Source: an uncultured Clostridia bacterium
Lineage (GTDB): Bacteria; Bacillota; Clostridia; Christensenellales; CAG-917
Assembly (NCBI GenBank): GCA_947628255.1
Contig: CANQZE010000003.1
Span: 1 to 33,353 of the forward strand
Reading direction: 5' to 3'
Length of the DNA stretch: 33,353 bases
Shown here: piece by piece, positions 25,492 through 33,353 of the stretch
Layout of the letters: the number at the start of each line of letters is the position of its first letter
How positions within the stretch are numbered: position 1 is the first letter of the stretch
Notes under the pieces: generated by a model
Told to the model about the DNA's origin: nothing
Seen by the model: only the letters and a program-made list of their open reading frames with translations
Databases searched by the model: none
Made by a program: the position numbers and the translations under genes

Positions 25492-25675
25492 ATCCTGCCG
25501 CGCATTTGCGCAAAAATCGCTATAGAACAACTTCAGACAGAAAAATGCAAGTTCTAATAAGAGTTGACATCCATTTCCCTTGACCAATACCTGTGTTAGA
25601 CCTGTGATAATCAGTAAAATTGTTGCTTTTTCAATATCATCCCGAACGCAGTAAAAAAATTCCACCGATTCACCC

Positions 25676-25745
25676 TGTCATCCCGAGCCTGTCGAAGGAT
25701 CCCTTTGTAATAACATTGTCATCCTGAGCTTGTCAAAGGATTCCC
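25676..25745. repeat. Two copies of TGTCATCCYGAGCYTGTCRAAGGATYCC interspersed repeat
   Basis: 25676-25703 and 25717-25745; a degenerate third copy near 25635-25662. Confidence 0.85.
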
Positions 25746-25827
25746 TTGCAATCGCCCCACATAACCGTTGCAATTGCTTCTAATATTTCCCTTATCAAGA
25801 CTATTTTTCATATCAAGGCGCCCTTTG

Positions 25828-25903
25828 TTTGTCCACAAAAATACAATGTTTTTGTGGGCAAATAAGGGGAGCTGTCCGCTCTATTGAGCGGACTGAGGGG
25901 ATT
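25828..25903. repeat. Inverted repeat (25828-25862) adjoining 'aaggggagctGTCCGCTCtattGAGCGGACtgaggggatt' interspersed repeat
   Basis: TTTGTCCACAAAAA-7 nt-TTTTTGTGGGCAAA with one mismatch; hairpin 25874-25893 flanked by AGGGGAGCT...TGAGGGGA. Confidence 0.7.
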
Positions 25904-25923
25904 GTCCAAGCATTTATTTTTCC

Positions 25924-25991
25924 TGTCATTCTGAGCGAAGTCGAAGAATGCCTTGATTCGCCCTGTCATCCTGAGCTTGTCGAAGGATCCC
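25924..25991. repeat. Two further copies of the TGTCATYCTGAGC repeat family
   Basis: 25924-25952 (gaagtcgaagaatgcc subtype) and 25964-25991 (cttgtcgaaggatccc subtype). Confidence 0.85.
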
Positions 25992-26070
25992 CTGGTTCGA
26001 GCTTTCTTATGTTTTACGTCACGCCGTGTCCGAGGATTTAACACCACCCTCTGTCCGAGCGTTTATCAAC

Positions 26071-26100
26071 GGGATTCTTCGACTTCGCTCAGAATGACAT
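26071..26100 (-). repeat. Inverted copy of the TGTCATTCTGAGCGAAGTCGAAGAATCCC repeat
   Basis: gggattcttcgacttcgctcagaatgacat. Confidence 0.85.
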
Positions 26101-26301
26101 AAAGGCAATCCATCATTGGAGACGATACGCAAGGCGTTCTGTCATCAAGCGACAGCCGGATCAAACTTCTACGCTTATTTCAACAGAATGTATAAATATA
26201 CGAGAAATTTGATTTTTATGCGATATAAACGGCAAAATTTTATAAAAAATTTATAAATATACAGCTGCTTAAAAATTTTTGAAAAAATTTGTTCAAACAG
26301 T

Positions 26302-26329
26302 TTGACTTTTGAAAGCAAAGGAATATAAT
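26302..26329 (+). promoter_or_regulatory. Promoter of glnN
   Basis: TTGACT-16-TATAAT. Confidence 0.55.
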
Positions 26330-26362
26330 GTGCGTATAAAAATTTTTCGGGAGATAAAGATT

Positions 26363-28444
26363 ATGATAATGTCCGAACTTTACGGCAGTATGGTCTTTGA
26401 CGACCGCGCGATGGCAAAGAGCCTTCCCAAGGACACCTATCGCGAACTCAGACGCTGTGTGGAGCAGGATCTGCCTCTCTCGCTCGACGTCGCGAACATC
26501 ATCGCCAACGCGATGAAAGATTGGGCTGTGGAAAAGGGAGTGACCCACTTCACGCACTGGTTCCAACCTCTCACCGGCATAACGGCGGAGAAGCACGACA
26601 GTTTTATCTCGCCGACAAAATCGGGCGGCGTCATTATGGAGCTGAGCGGCAAGGAACTCATCAAAGGCGAGCCTGACGCAAGCTCTTTCCCGAGCGGCGG
26701 ATTGCGCAGCACATTCGAAGCGCGCGGCTACACGGCGTGGGATCCGACGTCATACGCCTTCATCAAGGACGGCATATTGTGCATCCCGACGGCATTTTGC
26801 TCCTACAACGGCGACGCACTGGACAAAAAGACTCCGCTTTTGCGCTCTATGGAGGCCGTCAACAAGCAGGGACTGCGCCTGTTGCACCTGTTCGGCAGAA
26901 AAACCGAGCGCCTCAATATGACCGTCGGTCCGGAGCAGGAATATTTCCTTGTGGACACCAACGCCTATCTCAAGCGCAAGGACCTCTTCTATACGGGACG
27001 CACTCTGTTCGGCGCGCGCCCGCCGAAGGGACAGGAACTCGAAGATCACTATTTCGGCGCGATAAAATCCCGCGTGGTGCGCTATATGAAGGAGCTTGAC
27101 GAGGAGCTGTGGAAGCTGGGCATACTCGCAAAGACAAAGCACAACGAGGTCGCGCCCGCTCAGCACGAGTTCGCGCCCATCTACACCACCGTCAACGTGG
27201 CGTCCGATCAAAACCAGCTTACGATGGAGATAATGAAGAAAGTCGCGGCAAAGCACGGGATGACCTGCCTGTTGCACGAGAAACCTTTCGACGGCGTGAA
27301 CGGAAGCGGCAAGCACAACAACTGGTCGCTTTGCACGAATTTCGGACACAACCTGTTCGAGCCGGGCAGCAATCCCTATGACAACGCACAATTTTTGCTC
27401 ATCATCGCCGCCGTCATCGCCGCCGTGGACGAGCATCAGGATCTGCTGCGCATTTCCGTGGCTTCGGCGGGCAACGATCATCGTCTCGGGGCGAACGAGG
27501 CGCCTCCCGCGATAGTGAGTATGTATCTAGGCGACGAGATCACGGGCATTTTGCAAGCGATCGCGGACGGCAGAGAATACTCCCGCCGCGCAAAGTGCGA
27601 CGTCAAGATCGGCGTACACGTCCTGCCAAAGTTCGCGATGGACAGCGCGGATCGCAACCGCACGTCGCCCTTCGCCTTCACGGGCAACAAGTTCGAATTT
27701 CGTATGCCCGGATCGGCGCAGTCGATCACTACGGTCAACGTCGTGCTGAACACGATTATGGCGGAACAGTTCGAAAAGTTCGCGGACGAGCTTGAAAAAG
27801 CGGAGGACTTCAACCAAGGCATCACGGACATCATCCGTCGCGTGATGAACGAACACGGTCGCATCATCTTCAACGGCAACAACTACTCCGACGAGTGGGT
27901 GCGCGAGGCAAAACGCCGCGGACTGCTCAACCTGCCCACGACGATAGACGCTCTGCCCTACATCACGAGCGAGAAAAACATCAAGCTGTTTGAATCTCAA
28001 GGCGTGTTCACCGAGGCGGAACTCAGGTCGAGACAGGAGATCTACATCGAAAACTATTGCCGCCTGTTGCACATCGAGGCGATGACTATGCTGGATATGG
28101 CAAATATGGAGATCATCCCCGCCGCGATCAAATATAAGGGCGACGTCGCGAAAGCCGCGAAGAATTGCGCTAAGATAGGCGTGCGCGCGGACGACGAGAT
28201 CGAGATATCGGCAAAACTCGCCGAACTCATACACGGCGCGCGCGAGGCGGTCAAAGTGCTTGAGACCGCGGTCGACAAGGCGCACTCCCTAGGCGACAAC
28301 CTCAAGGGCGGCGAATGCTACCGCGACGAGGTCATCCCCGCGATGGCGGCACTGAGAAAAGTGTGCGACGATATCGAGCTGAATATGGCAAAGGAATATT
28401 ATCCTATGCCTACCTATGGAGATCTGCTCTTCTCGGTACATTGA
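26363..28444 (+). CDS. glnN: Glutamine synthetase type III
   Basis: 'GVTHFTHWFQPLTGITAEKHDSF', 'TVGPEQEYFLVD', 'EVAPAQHEFAPIY', 'KHNNWSL', 'LGANEAPPAIVS': GSIII hallmarks. Confidence 0.95.
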   Translation: MIMSELYGSMVFDDRAMAKSLPKDTYRELRRCVEQDLPLSLDVANIIANAMKDWAVEKGVTHFTHWFQPLTGITAEKHDSFISPTKSGGVIMELSGKELIKGEPDASSFPSGGLRSTFEARGYTAWDPTSYAFIKDGILCIPTAFCSYNGDALDKKTPLLRSMEAVNKQGLRLLHLFGRKTERLNMTVGPEQEYFLVDTNAYLKRKDLFYTGRTLFGARPPKGQELEDHYFGAIKSRVVRYMKELDEELWKLGILAKTKHNEVAPAQHEFAPIYTTVNVASDQNQLTMEIMKKVAAKHGMTCLLHEKPFDGVNGSGKHNNWSLCTNFGHNLFEPGSNPYDNAQFLLIIAAVIAAVDEHQDLLRISVASAGNDHRLGANEAPPAIVSMYLGDEITGILQAIADGREYSRRAKCDVKIGVHVLPKFAMDSADRNRTSPFAFTGNKFEFRMPGSAQSITTVNVVLNTIMAEQFEKFADELEKAEDFNQGITDIIRRVMNEHGRIIFNGNNYSDEWVREAKRRGLLNLPTTIDALPYITSEKNIKLFESQGVFTEAELRSRQEIYIENYCRLLHIEAMTMLDMANMEIIPAAIKYKGDVAKAAKNCAKIGVRADDEIEISAKLAELIHGAREAVKVLETAVDKAHSLGDNLKGGECYRDEVIPAMAALRKVCDDIELNMAKEYYPMPTYGDLLFSVH

Positions 28445-28463
28445 GCCTTTTTGACAATATGAC

Positions 28464-28502
28464 AAACGGCGTAGCGACTGGATCGTCGCTACGCCGTTTT
28501 TA
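28464..28502. terminator. Bidirectional intrinsic terminator
   Basis: aaacggcgtagcga-ctggatcg-tcgctacgccgtttttt-like perfect stem between convergent genes. Confidence 0.85.
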
Positions 28503-28535
28503 CATTTTCGCCGTCTTGCCGGACGTCCTATCCGA

Positions 28536-28847
28536 TCAGTCGCGGCTCTTGATGAAAGTGCGACACTTTGTGGAAAACGCGGAGTCGCGCACGTCGATCT
28601 GCTCGTTGGCGCACAGCCCGTTGTTGTTGAAGGCGCACTCCGCGGAGCATTGCACGAGCGACTCAAGATCGTTTTGCAACACGTCGTCGCCCGCCTCTAT
28701 ATCGGCGAAATTTTGAGCCAACGCGCCGCCCTCTCTCTTGATGCGGCTGATGCATTTTGCGTTTTCGCCTATGGAGATCACTCCCGCAAGGCACTTATTT
28801 TTGAGATTATGCTCACAATTTGATGTCGAACAGTTGATTTGTTTCAT
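28536..28847 (-). CDS. DUF1540 (Cys-rich) protein
   Basis: 'INCSTSNCEHNLKNKCLAGVISIGENAKC' and a second 'VQCSAECAFNNNGLCANEQIDV'; ATG at 28847 with cggagg. Confidence 0.8.
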   Translation of the reverse strand: MKQINCSTSNCEHNLKNKCLAGVISIGENAKCISRIKREGGALAQNFADIEAGDDVLQNDLESLVQCSAECAFNNNGLCANEQIDVRDSAFSTKCRTFIKSRD

Positions 28848-28930
28848 AGATTTTCCTCCGACGCGCAGACGCGCTTTTGAGCTTATTATGTCCAAAAACG
28901 CACTTTTATATCTATGCGGTCATAAATTTA

Positions 28931-28959
28931 TTGAAAATCGCGACAAGCTATGCTAAAAT
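28931..28959 (+). promoter_or_regulatory. Promoter of rplI
   Basis: TTGAAA-17-TAAAAT. Confidence 0.5.
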
Positions 28960-28989
28960 GTTTTCAACAACTCCAAAGGAGATCGCATT

Positions 28990-29436
28990 ATGAAGGTCAT
29001 TTTGCTCAAGGACGTCAAGGGGACGGGCAAACAGGGCGAGCTTATCGAAGTCAACGACGGCTATGCGCGCAACTTTTTGATCAAAAAGGGGCTGGCGCAG
29101 GAAGGCACCCCGCAAAATCTCAACACATTCGAACAGCGCAAGCGCGCTCAGGCGGCGAAGATCGCTCAGGAAAAAGCGGCGGCGCAAGCTCTCGCGGCTC
29201 AACTTAAAGGCAAAACAATCACGGTCGCGGCAAAGGGCGGCGACAACAACGGAAAGATGTTCGGCTCCGTCACCGCCGAGATGATCTCAAACGCGCTCGC
29301 GGCGGAAGGCTTCCAAGTGGACAAACGCAAGATCGACATCAAGGAGAGCATACGCGAATTCGGTCCCGCGCAAGTGACGCTCAAACTGTATGCCGAAGTT
29401 TCCACGACTCTTGACATTGACGTTGTGCGCGCCTGA
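28990..29436 (+). CDS. rplI: 50S ribosomal protein L9
   Basis: '[36 protein letters not shown]'. Confidence 0.97.
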   Translation: MKVILLKDVKGTGKQGELIEVNDGYARNFLIKKGLAQEGTPQNLNTFEQRKRAQAAKIAQEKAAAQALAAQLKGKTITVAAKGGDNNGKMFGSVTAEMISNALAAEGFQVDKRKIDIKESIREFGPAQVTLKLYAEVSTTLDIDVVRA

Positions 29437-29520
29437 ACAAATCAAAGATAATCAAATTTTTCGCGAAATTTGTCGAAAAAGGATTTTATTTGTCAAATTT
29501 GCGCGGATAAACATCGGATA

Positions 29521-30240
29521 ATGGAATTTACTACCCTTCTCAACATAGACGACAAAGTCATTTTGCAAGACGACGAAGGCTACTGTTTTTCGCAGGATTC
29601 CGTGCTGCTTGCAAACCTTGCCGAAATCAAAAAAGGCGCGAAAGCGATCGATCTTGGCAGCGGAAGCGGCGTGCTTGCGACACTTGCCGTCCTCAAAAAG
29701 GGCGCAGATCTTGCCGTTGGGATAGAGGCGAACGCGGCGGAAGTCGACAGAGCGACGAGAAGCGCAAAACTCAACGGACTTGAGGACAAACTCTCCTTCA
29801 TATGCGGAGACGTCAAGGACATTCGCTCTCTTTTGGGCGCGGGGAAATTTGACGTCGCGCTGTGCAATCCGCCCTATTTCGAGGCGAACCCCAAACTGCC
29901 TTCAAACGGAGCGAGGGATATGGCGCGCAGAGAGAGCGGCGCGACGCTCGCGGACTTTGTGAACGCGGCGGCTTACGCCCTCAAAAACAAGGGCGAAGCG
30001 TGGTTTGTCGTCAAAACGGCGAGGCTTGCCGAGATAATTTCCTTGCTCGTCGGCGCAAAGTTGGAGCCCAAGAGGCTCATTCTGCTCAAGCCGAAGCCGT
30101 CCTCGGAGGCGGACGTCATCGTCATACGCGCGGTGAAGTGCGGCGGCAAAGGATTGGACCTCAAAACGTTTGTCTGTATGAAAGAGGACGGAAGTTTTTC
30201 GGACGAATACGACAAGCTCTATTCGGATATCGCAAAATAG
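29521..30240 (+). CDS. tRNA1(Val) (adenine(37)-N6)-methyltransferase-like
   Basis: 'DDEGYCFSQDSVLLANLA', SAM site 'AIDLGSGSGVLA', catalytic 'VALCNPPYF'. Confidence 0.85.
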   Translation: MEFTTLLNIDDKVILQDDEGYCFSQDSVLLANLAEIKKGAKAIDLGSGSGVLATLAVLKKGADLAVGIEANAAEVDRATRSAKLNGLEDKLSFICGDVKDIRSLLGAGKFDVALCNPPYFEANPKLPSNGARDMARRESGATLADFVNAAAYALKNKGEAWFVVKTARLAEIISLLVGAKLEPKRLILLKPKPSSEADVIVIRAVKCGGKGLDLKTFVCMKEDGSFSDEYDKLYSDIAK

Positions 30241-30248
30241 GAGACAAT

Positions 30249-31055
30249 ATGGCAAAGCTGTACATTGTGGGTACGCCGATAGGCAATCTCGGCGATATGA
30301 CGTTGCGCGGGATCGAAACGCTGAAGAACGCGGACGTCGTCGCGTGCGAGGACACGCGACATTCCCTGCCCCTGCTTTCTCATTTCGGGATCAAAAAGGA
30401 ACTTGTCGCCTATCACAAATTCAACGAGGCGGAGTGCAGCGAGCGGCTGATCGAGATGATCCTGAGCGGCAAAAACGTCGCGCTTATCACGGACGCGGGT
30501 ATGCCGTCGGTGAGCGATCCCGGCGCGGAAATCGTGACGAAGTGCCGCGAAAGAGGCGTTGACGTCGAGGTCGTCCCCGGTCCGACTGCCGTTATGAGCG
30601 CGCTCGCGTTGAGCGGGATCAAGAGCAAAGGTTTTGTATTTTTGGGTTTCCTGCCCGAAAAAAAGGCGGAAATTGAAGATATTTTGTCAAAGACGGCGTT
30701 TTGCGGGTTGCCGATCGCGCTGTACGTCGCTCCGCACGACCTCAAAAAGACGGCGGCGACTCTTCTGAAACAGCTCGGAGACCGCACGGCGTACGTCTGC
30801 CGCGAATTGACAAAATTGCACGAGTGCGTCGAGGTCACCTCACTTGCCTCTTTTGAGTGCGAAGAGCGCGGCGAGATCGTGCTTATCGTGGACTCCGCTC
30901 CCGCCGACAATCCTCTGAACGAACTGCCCGTGGAGGAACACGTGCGCCGCTATATCGCGCAGGGCTATTCCAAAAAAGACGCCGTCAAGCGCGCCGCTCA
31001 GGACAGAGGCGTCCCAAAGAACGAAGTGTATCAAGCCTGCCTCGACCTCGACTGA
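30249..31055 (+). CDS. rsmI: 16S rRNA (cytidine(1402)-2'-O)-methyltransferase
   Basis: 'LYIVGTPIGNLGDMTLRGIETLKNADVVACEDTRHS', 'ALITDAGMPSVSDPG', 'VPGPTAVMSAL'. Confidence 0.95.
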   Translation: MAKLYIVGTPIGNLGDMTLRGIETLKNADVVACEDTRHSLPLLSHFGIKKELVAYHKFNEAECSERLIEMILSGKNVALITDAGMPSVSDPGAEIVTKCRERGVDVEVVPGPTAVMSALALSGIKSKGFVFLGFLPEKKAEIEDILSKTAFCGLPIALYVAPHDLKKTAATLLKQLGDRTAYVCRELTKLHECVEVTSLASFECEERGEIVLIVDSAPADNPLNELPVEEHVRRYIAQGYSKKDAVKRAAQDRGVPKNEVYQACLDLD

Positions 31056-31249
31056 CATATATCGCCAAAGCAAAATGTGCGCGAGGAGCGTCAACTTGCC
31101 ACGGCGGAACAATATCCTCAAAAAGTTTCAAAAGACGAAGATCTTTTGACGTTCGGGCTTCAAAAACTCACGACGTATATCAAATTTTGCTCTTTTATTC
31201 GCTTTTTCGCTTTGCGGATCCGAGGGCAATTTTTCTTTTTATGCAGGCA

Positions 31250-31279
31250 TTGACAGCCGTCGGGTTTTAAGGTTATAAT
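31250..31279 (+). promoter_or_regulatory. Promoter of LRR lipoprotein gene
   Basis: TTGACA-18-TATAAT. Confidence 0.6.
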
Positions 31280-31428
31280 AGTATTGCCGTATACCTACAT
31301 ATATTTTATCGCTCGCGCGTTCGCACGTGTGCAAAATTTTTGGGGTTTTATGCGGCCAATATGTCCGCAAGGCGGCTCTGCCGAGCGGCTCGGCGCCGAG
31401 ATGTGCGCGCCGAAAAAGGAGTATCTTT

Positions 31429-33353
31429 ATGGGAAAGAGATGCAGACATCTGTTGAATGCGTTTGCGGCGGTGATGTTGCTCGTCCTTGCGGCGGCTGTC
31501 CTCGTCGCCTGCGGCGGGCAAAAAGTTCCTGCAGGTTCGGGTACGATCGTGATCCCCGGCGCCACCTCTCCGACAGAGGGTGACGCCAAAACGGCGAGTA
31601 TGTTCCGACTGGAACCCGAGGGCAACGGATATACGATCACAAAATATCTCTATGACGACGCAGAGTTGACCATCCCCGCCTCATACGCTCAAAAGCCCAT
31701 CCTCTCCATAGGGCCTTCCGCATTTGCGGATTGTTCGACTCTCACCGCGGTGACCGTTCCCGAGGGCGTCGTGGCGATAGGCGAAAACGCGTTTGCCCGT
31801 TGCTCGTCGCTGAGCGCAGTCACGTTGCCTTCCGGCCTAGAGAGCATAGGCGCGTACGCTTTTGCGGGGTGCGGCGCCATCGTCAAAGCGGACTATCAAG
31901 GCACATTGGCGGATTGGTGCGGCATAGATTTCGGCGGCGAACAGGCAAATCCCATCGAATACGCCAACTCCCGCACTTTCGGACAGGCGAGGATCTACGT
32001 CAAAAACACCGACGCCGATCTTCCCGTGCAACAGGTGATTGCGGGCAACGTTGATATTCCCGCGGGGACTCCCGCCGTCGCGGACTATGCGTTTGCGTGC
32101 GCGATCGACATCAAAGAAGTGACCATCGGCGAGGGCGCGACGAGAATAGGCGCGTACGCTTTCAAAAATTGCACCAATCTCACATCAATAACTTTCCCGG
32201 AAGGCGTCGCCGAGATTGGCGATTATGCCTTTGAGGGTTGCACGGCGTTGCCGTCCGCATCCATCGCGAGCGGCTTGACGACGATAGGCGCGGCGGCGTT
32301 CAAAGATTGCATCAATTTGAGTTCCATCGAGTTGCCCTCCACGCTCGACAGCGTGGGTCTGCACGCGTTTTACGGTTGCGAAAAGCTCAAAAAAGTCAAC
32401 TTCCTCGGCGAACTCAACGATTGGAGCGACGTGCTATTCCACGGCTATGCGTCCAATCCTCTGCAACTTGCGGCAGGTTCCGTAAAACTGCTCGCGAACG
32501 GCAACGAGGTCAAAGGCCGCGTCGAGATCCCAAGCGGCGCGTCAAGGGTCGGCGACTATGCCTTCTTCGGGCTTTCTGACGTCACCGAAGTCGTCATTCC
32601 CGAGGGCGTGACCGAGATCGGAATGCGGGCGTTTGAGGGTTGCACATCTCTCGATACGATCTCCATCCCCAACAGCGCCGTCACGATAGACGATTCCGCA
32701 TTCACTAGTTGCGGCAAATTCAAAAAAGCTAGCCTTCCCGTCTCGGCTATGGACAAGATCCCCGTCGACGACATAACGGACCTCACGATCGCGGGCGGCG
32801 TCCCCACGAGAGAGATTATGGCGAAATTCGGCAAAACGGTCGTCCTGACATTGGCGCCCGAGGTCGTCAAGATCGGCGCGCTTGCCTTTGAAGATTGCGC
32901 GTCTCTTGCCGAGATCGACTATCAAGGCGACTTCGAAAGCTGGCTCGCGATAGATTTCGAGGAAGGCGTCACTCCCGAAAAGATCAAAAACAATCTCTAC
33001 ATATCAAACAAACGCGCGGTATTCCCCACAGTGATAACGCTGTCCGAAAACGCGCAAAAGATAGGAAACTATGCCTTCTTCGGCGTCACCGATCTGACTG
33101 AGGTCCACTTCCCCGGCACGCTGACGAGCGTCGGCGACTATGCCTTCTGCGGATGCACTTCCCTGTCCGTCATAGAATTTGCCCCTCTTCCTCAGCCCGA
33201 GACTCCTCCCCAACAGAACGACGACGAGCAGGGCGAAGGCTCTCAGACGGAAACGAGCCAACCCAAGGCGGCGGCAGTATGCGCCATCGGGCAATACGCC
33301 TTCGAGGGTTGCGCGGCGATCGAGACGCTGAAATTCAGCGACGCGGTGGCTTC
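31429..33353 (+). CDS. BspA-type leucine-rich-repeat (LRR_5) surface lipoprotein, 3'-truncated by window edge
   Basis: ATG at 31429 after aaaaaggag; 'MGKRCRHLLNAFAAVMLLVLAAAVLVACGG' lipobox; repeated 'IGDYAFEGCTAL...VTIPEGV' units. Open to the window end, so absent from the supplied track. Confidence 0.92.
   Translation, partial: MGKRCRHLLNAFAAVMLLVLAAAVLVACGGQKVPAGSGTIVIPGATSPTEGDAKTASMFRLEPEGNGYTITKYLYDDAELTIPASYAQKPILSIGPSAFADCSTLTAVTVPEGVVAIGENAFARCSSLSAVTLPSGLESIGAYAFAGCGAIVKADYQGTLADWCGIDFGGEQANPIEYANSRTFGQARIYVKNTDADLPVQQVIAGNVDIPAGTPAVADYAFACAIDIKEVTIGEGATRIGAYAFKNCTNLTSITFPEGVAEIGDYAFEGCTALPSASIASGLTTIGAAAFKDCINLSSIELPSTLDSVGLHAFYGCEKLKKVNFLGELNDWSDVLFHGYASNPLQLAAGSVKLLANGNEVKGRVEIPSGASRVGDYAFFGLSDVTEVVIPEGVTEIGMRAFEGCTSLDTISIPNSAVTIDDSAFTSCGKFKKASLPVSAMDKIPVDDITDLTIAGGVPTREIMAKFGKTVVLTLAPEVVKIGALAFEDCASLAEIDYQGDFESWLAIDFEEGVTPEKIKNNLYISNKRAVFPTVITLSENAQKIGNYAFFGVTDLTEVHFPGTLTSVGDYAFCGCTSLSVIEFAPLPQPETPPQQNDDEQGEGSQTETSQPKAAAVCAIGQYAFEGCAAIETLKFSDAVA

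Noticed and set aside
25808-26047. Short ORFs on both strands (79 and 70 aa)
   Set aside because: Translations of interspersed repeats (FDKLRMTG, HPELVEGS); not genuine proteins.
29862-30248. 5' extension of the rsmI ORF in the track
   Set aside because: Overlaps the methyltransferase gene in another frame with non-RsmI sequence; the true start is the ATG at 30249.
32542-33294. Minus-strand ORFs within the LRR gene
   Set aside because: Antisense to an obvious LRR lipoprotein reading frame.
1-33353. CRISPR array, prophage or transposase
   Set aside because: No regularly spaced identical repeats, no cas, integrase or transposase signatures seen. The DnaC/IstB-like fragment alone is not enough to call an IS21 element.

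Overview
The window is a dense, conventional bacterial chromosome segment that looks Clostridia-like by gene content (type III glutamine synthetase, BMP/Yuf-type nucleoside ABC transporter, FeoA-FeoA-FeoB-Cys-rich set). No lineage was confirmed. From left to right it holds: the 3' end of a DnaC/IstB-like ATPase; a minus-strand xpt-BMP lipoprotein-ABC ATPase-permease-permease operon; a two-domain class II aldolase; a feo operon whose FeoB carries an unusual extracytoplasmic D-x-D/N-G repeat insert; a TetR regulator; DUF2461 plus an APH-type kinase; a divergent NTF2-like/HxlR pair bracketed by near-identical noncoding repeats; a poorly characterised block (MBL/beta-CASP fusion, PD-(D/E)XK-like protein, 120-aa orphan, DUF4037 NTase, TPR protein); guaA, purA and purB; an interspersed-repeat hotspot; glnN; a DUF1540 protein; rplI; a tRNA1(Val) methyltransferase-like gene; rsmI; and a BspA-type LRR lipoprotein that runs off the right edge and is missing from the ORF track. 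I saw no CRISPR array, rRNA, recognisable tRNA or transposase. The best candidates for something undescribed are the orphan/PD-(D/E)XK operon with a palindrome over its start codon, the neighbouring MBL/beta-CASP fusion, and the FeoB repeat insert. All are sequence-level inferences that need database searches or experiments.
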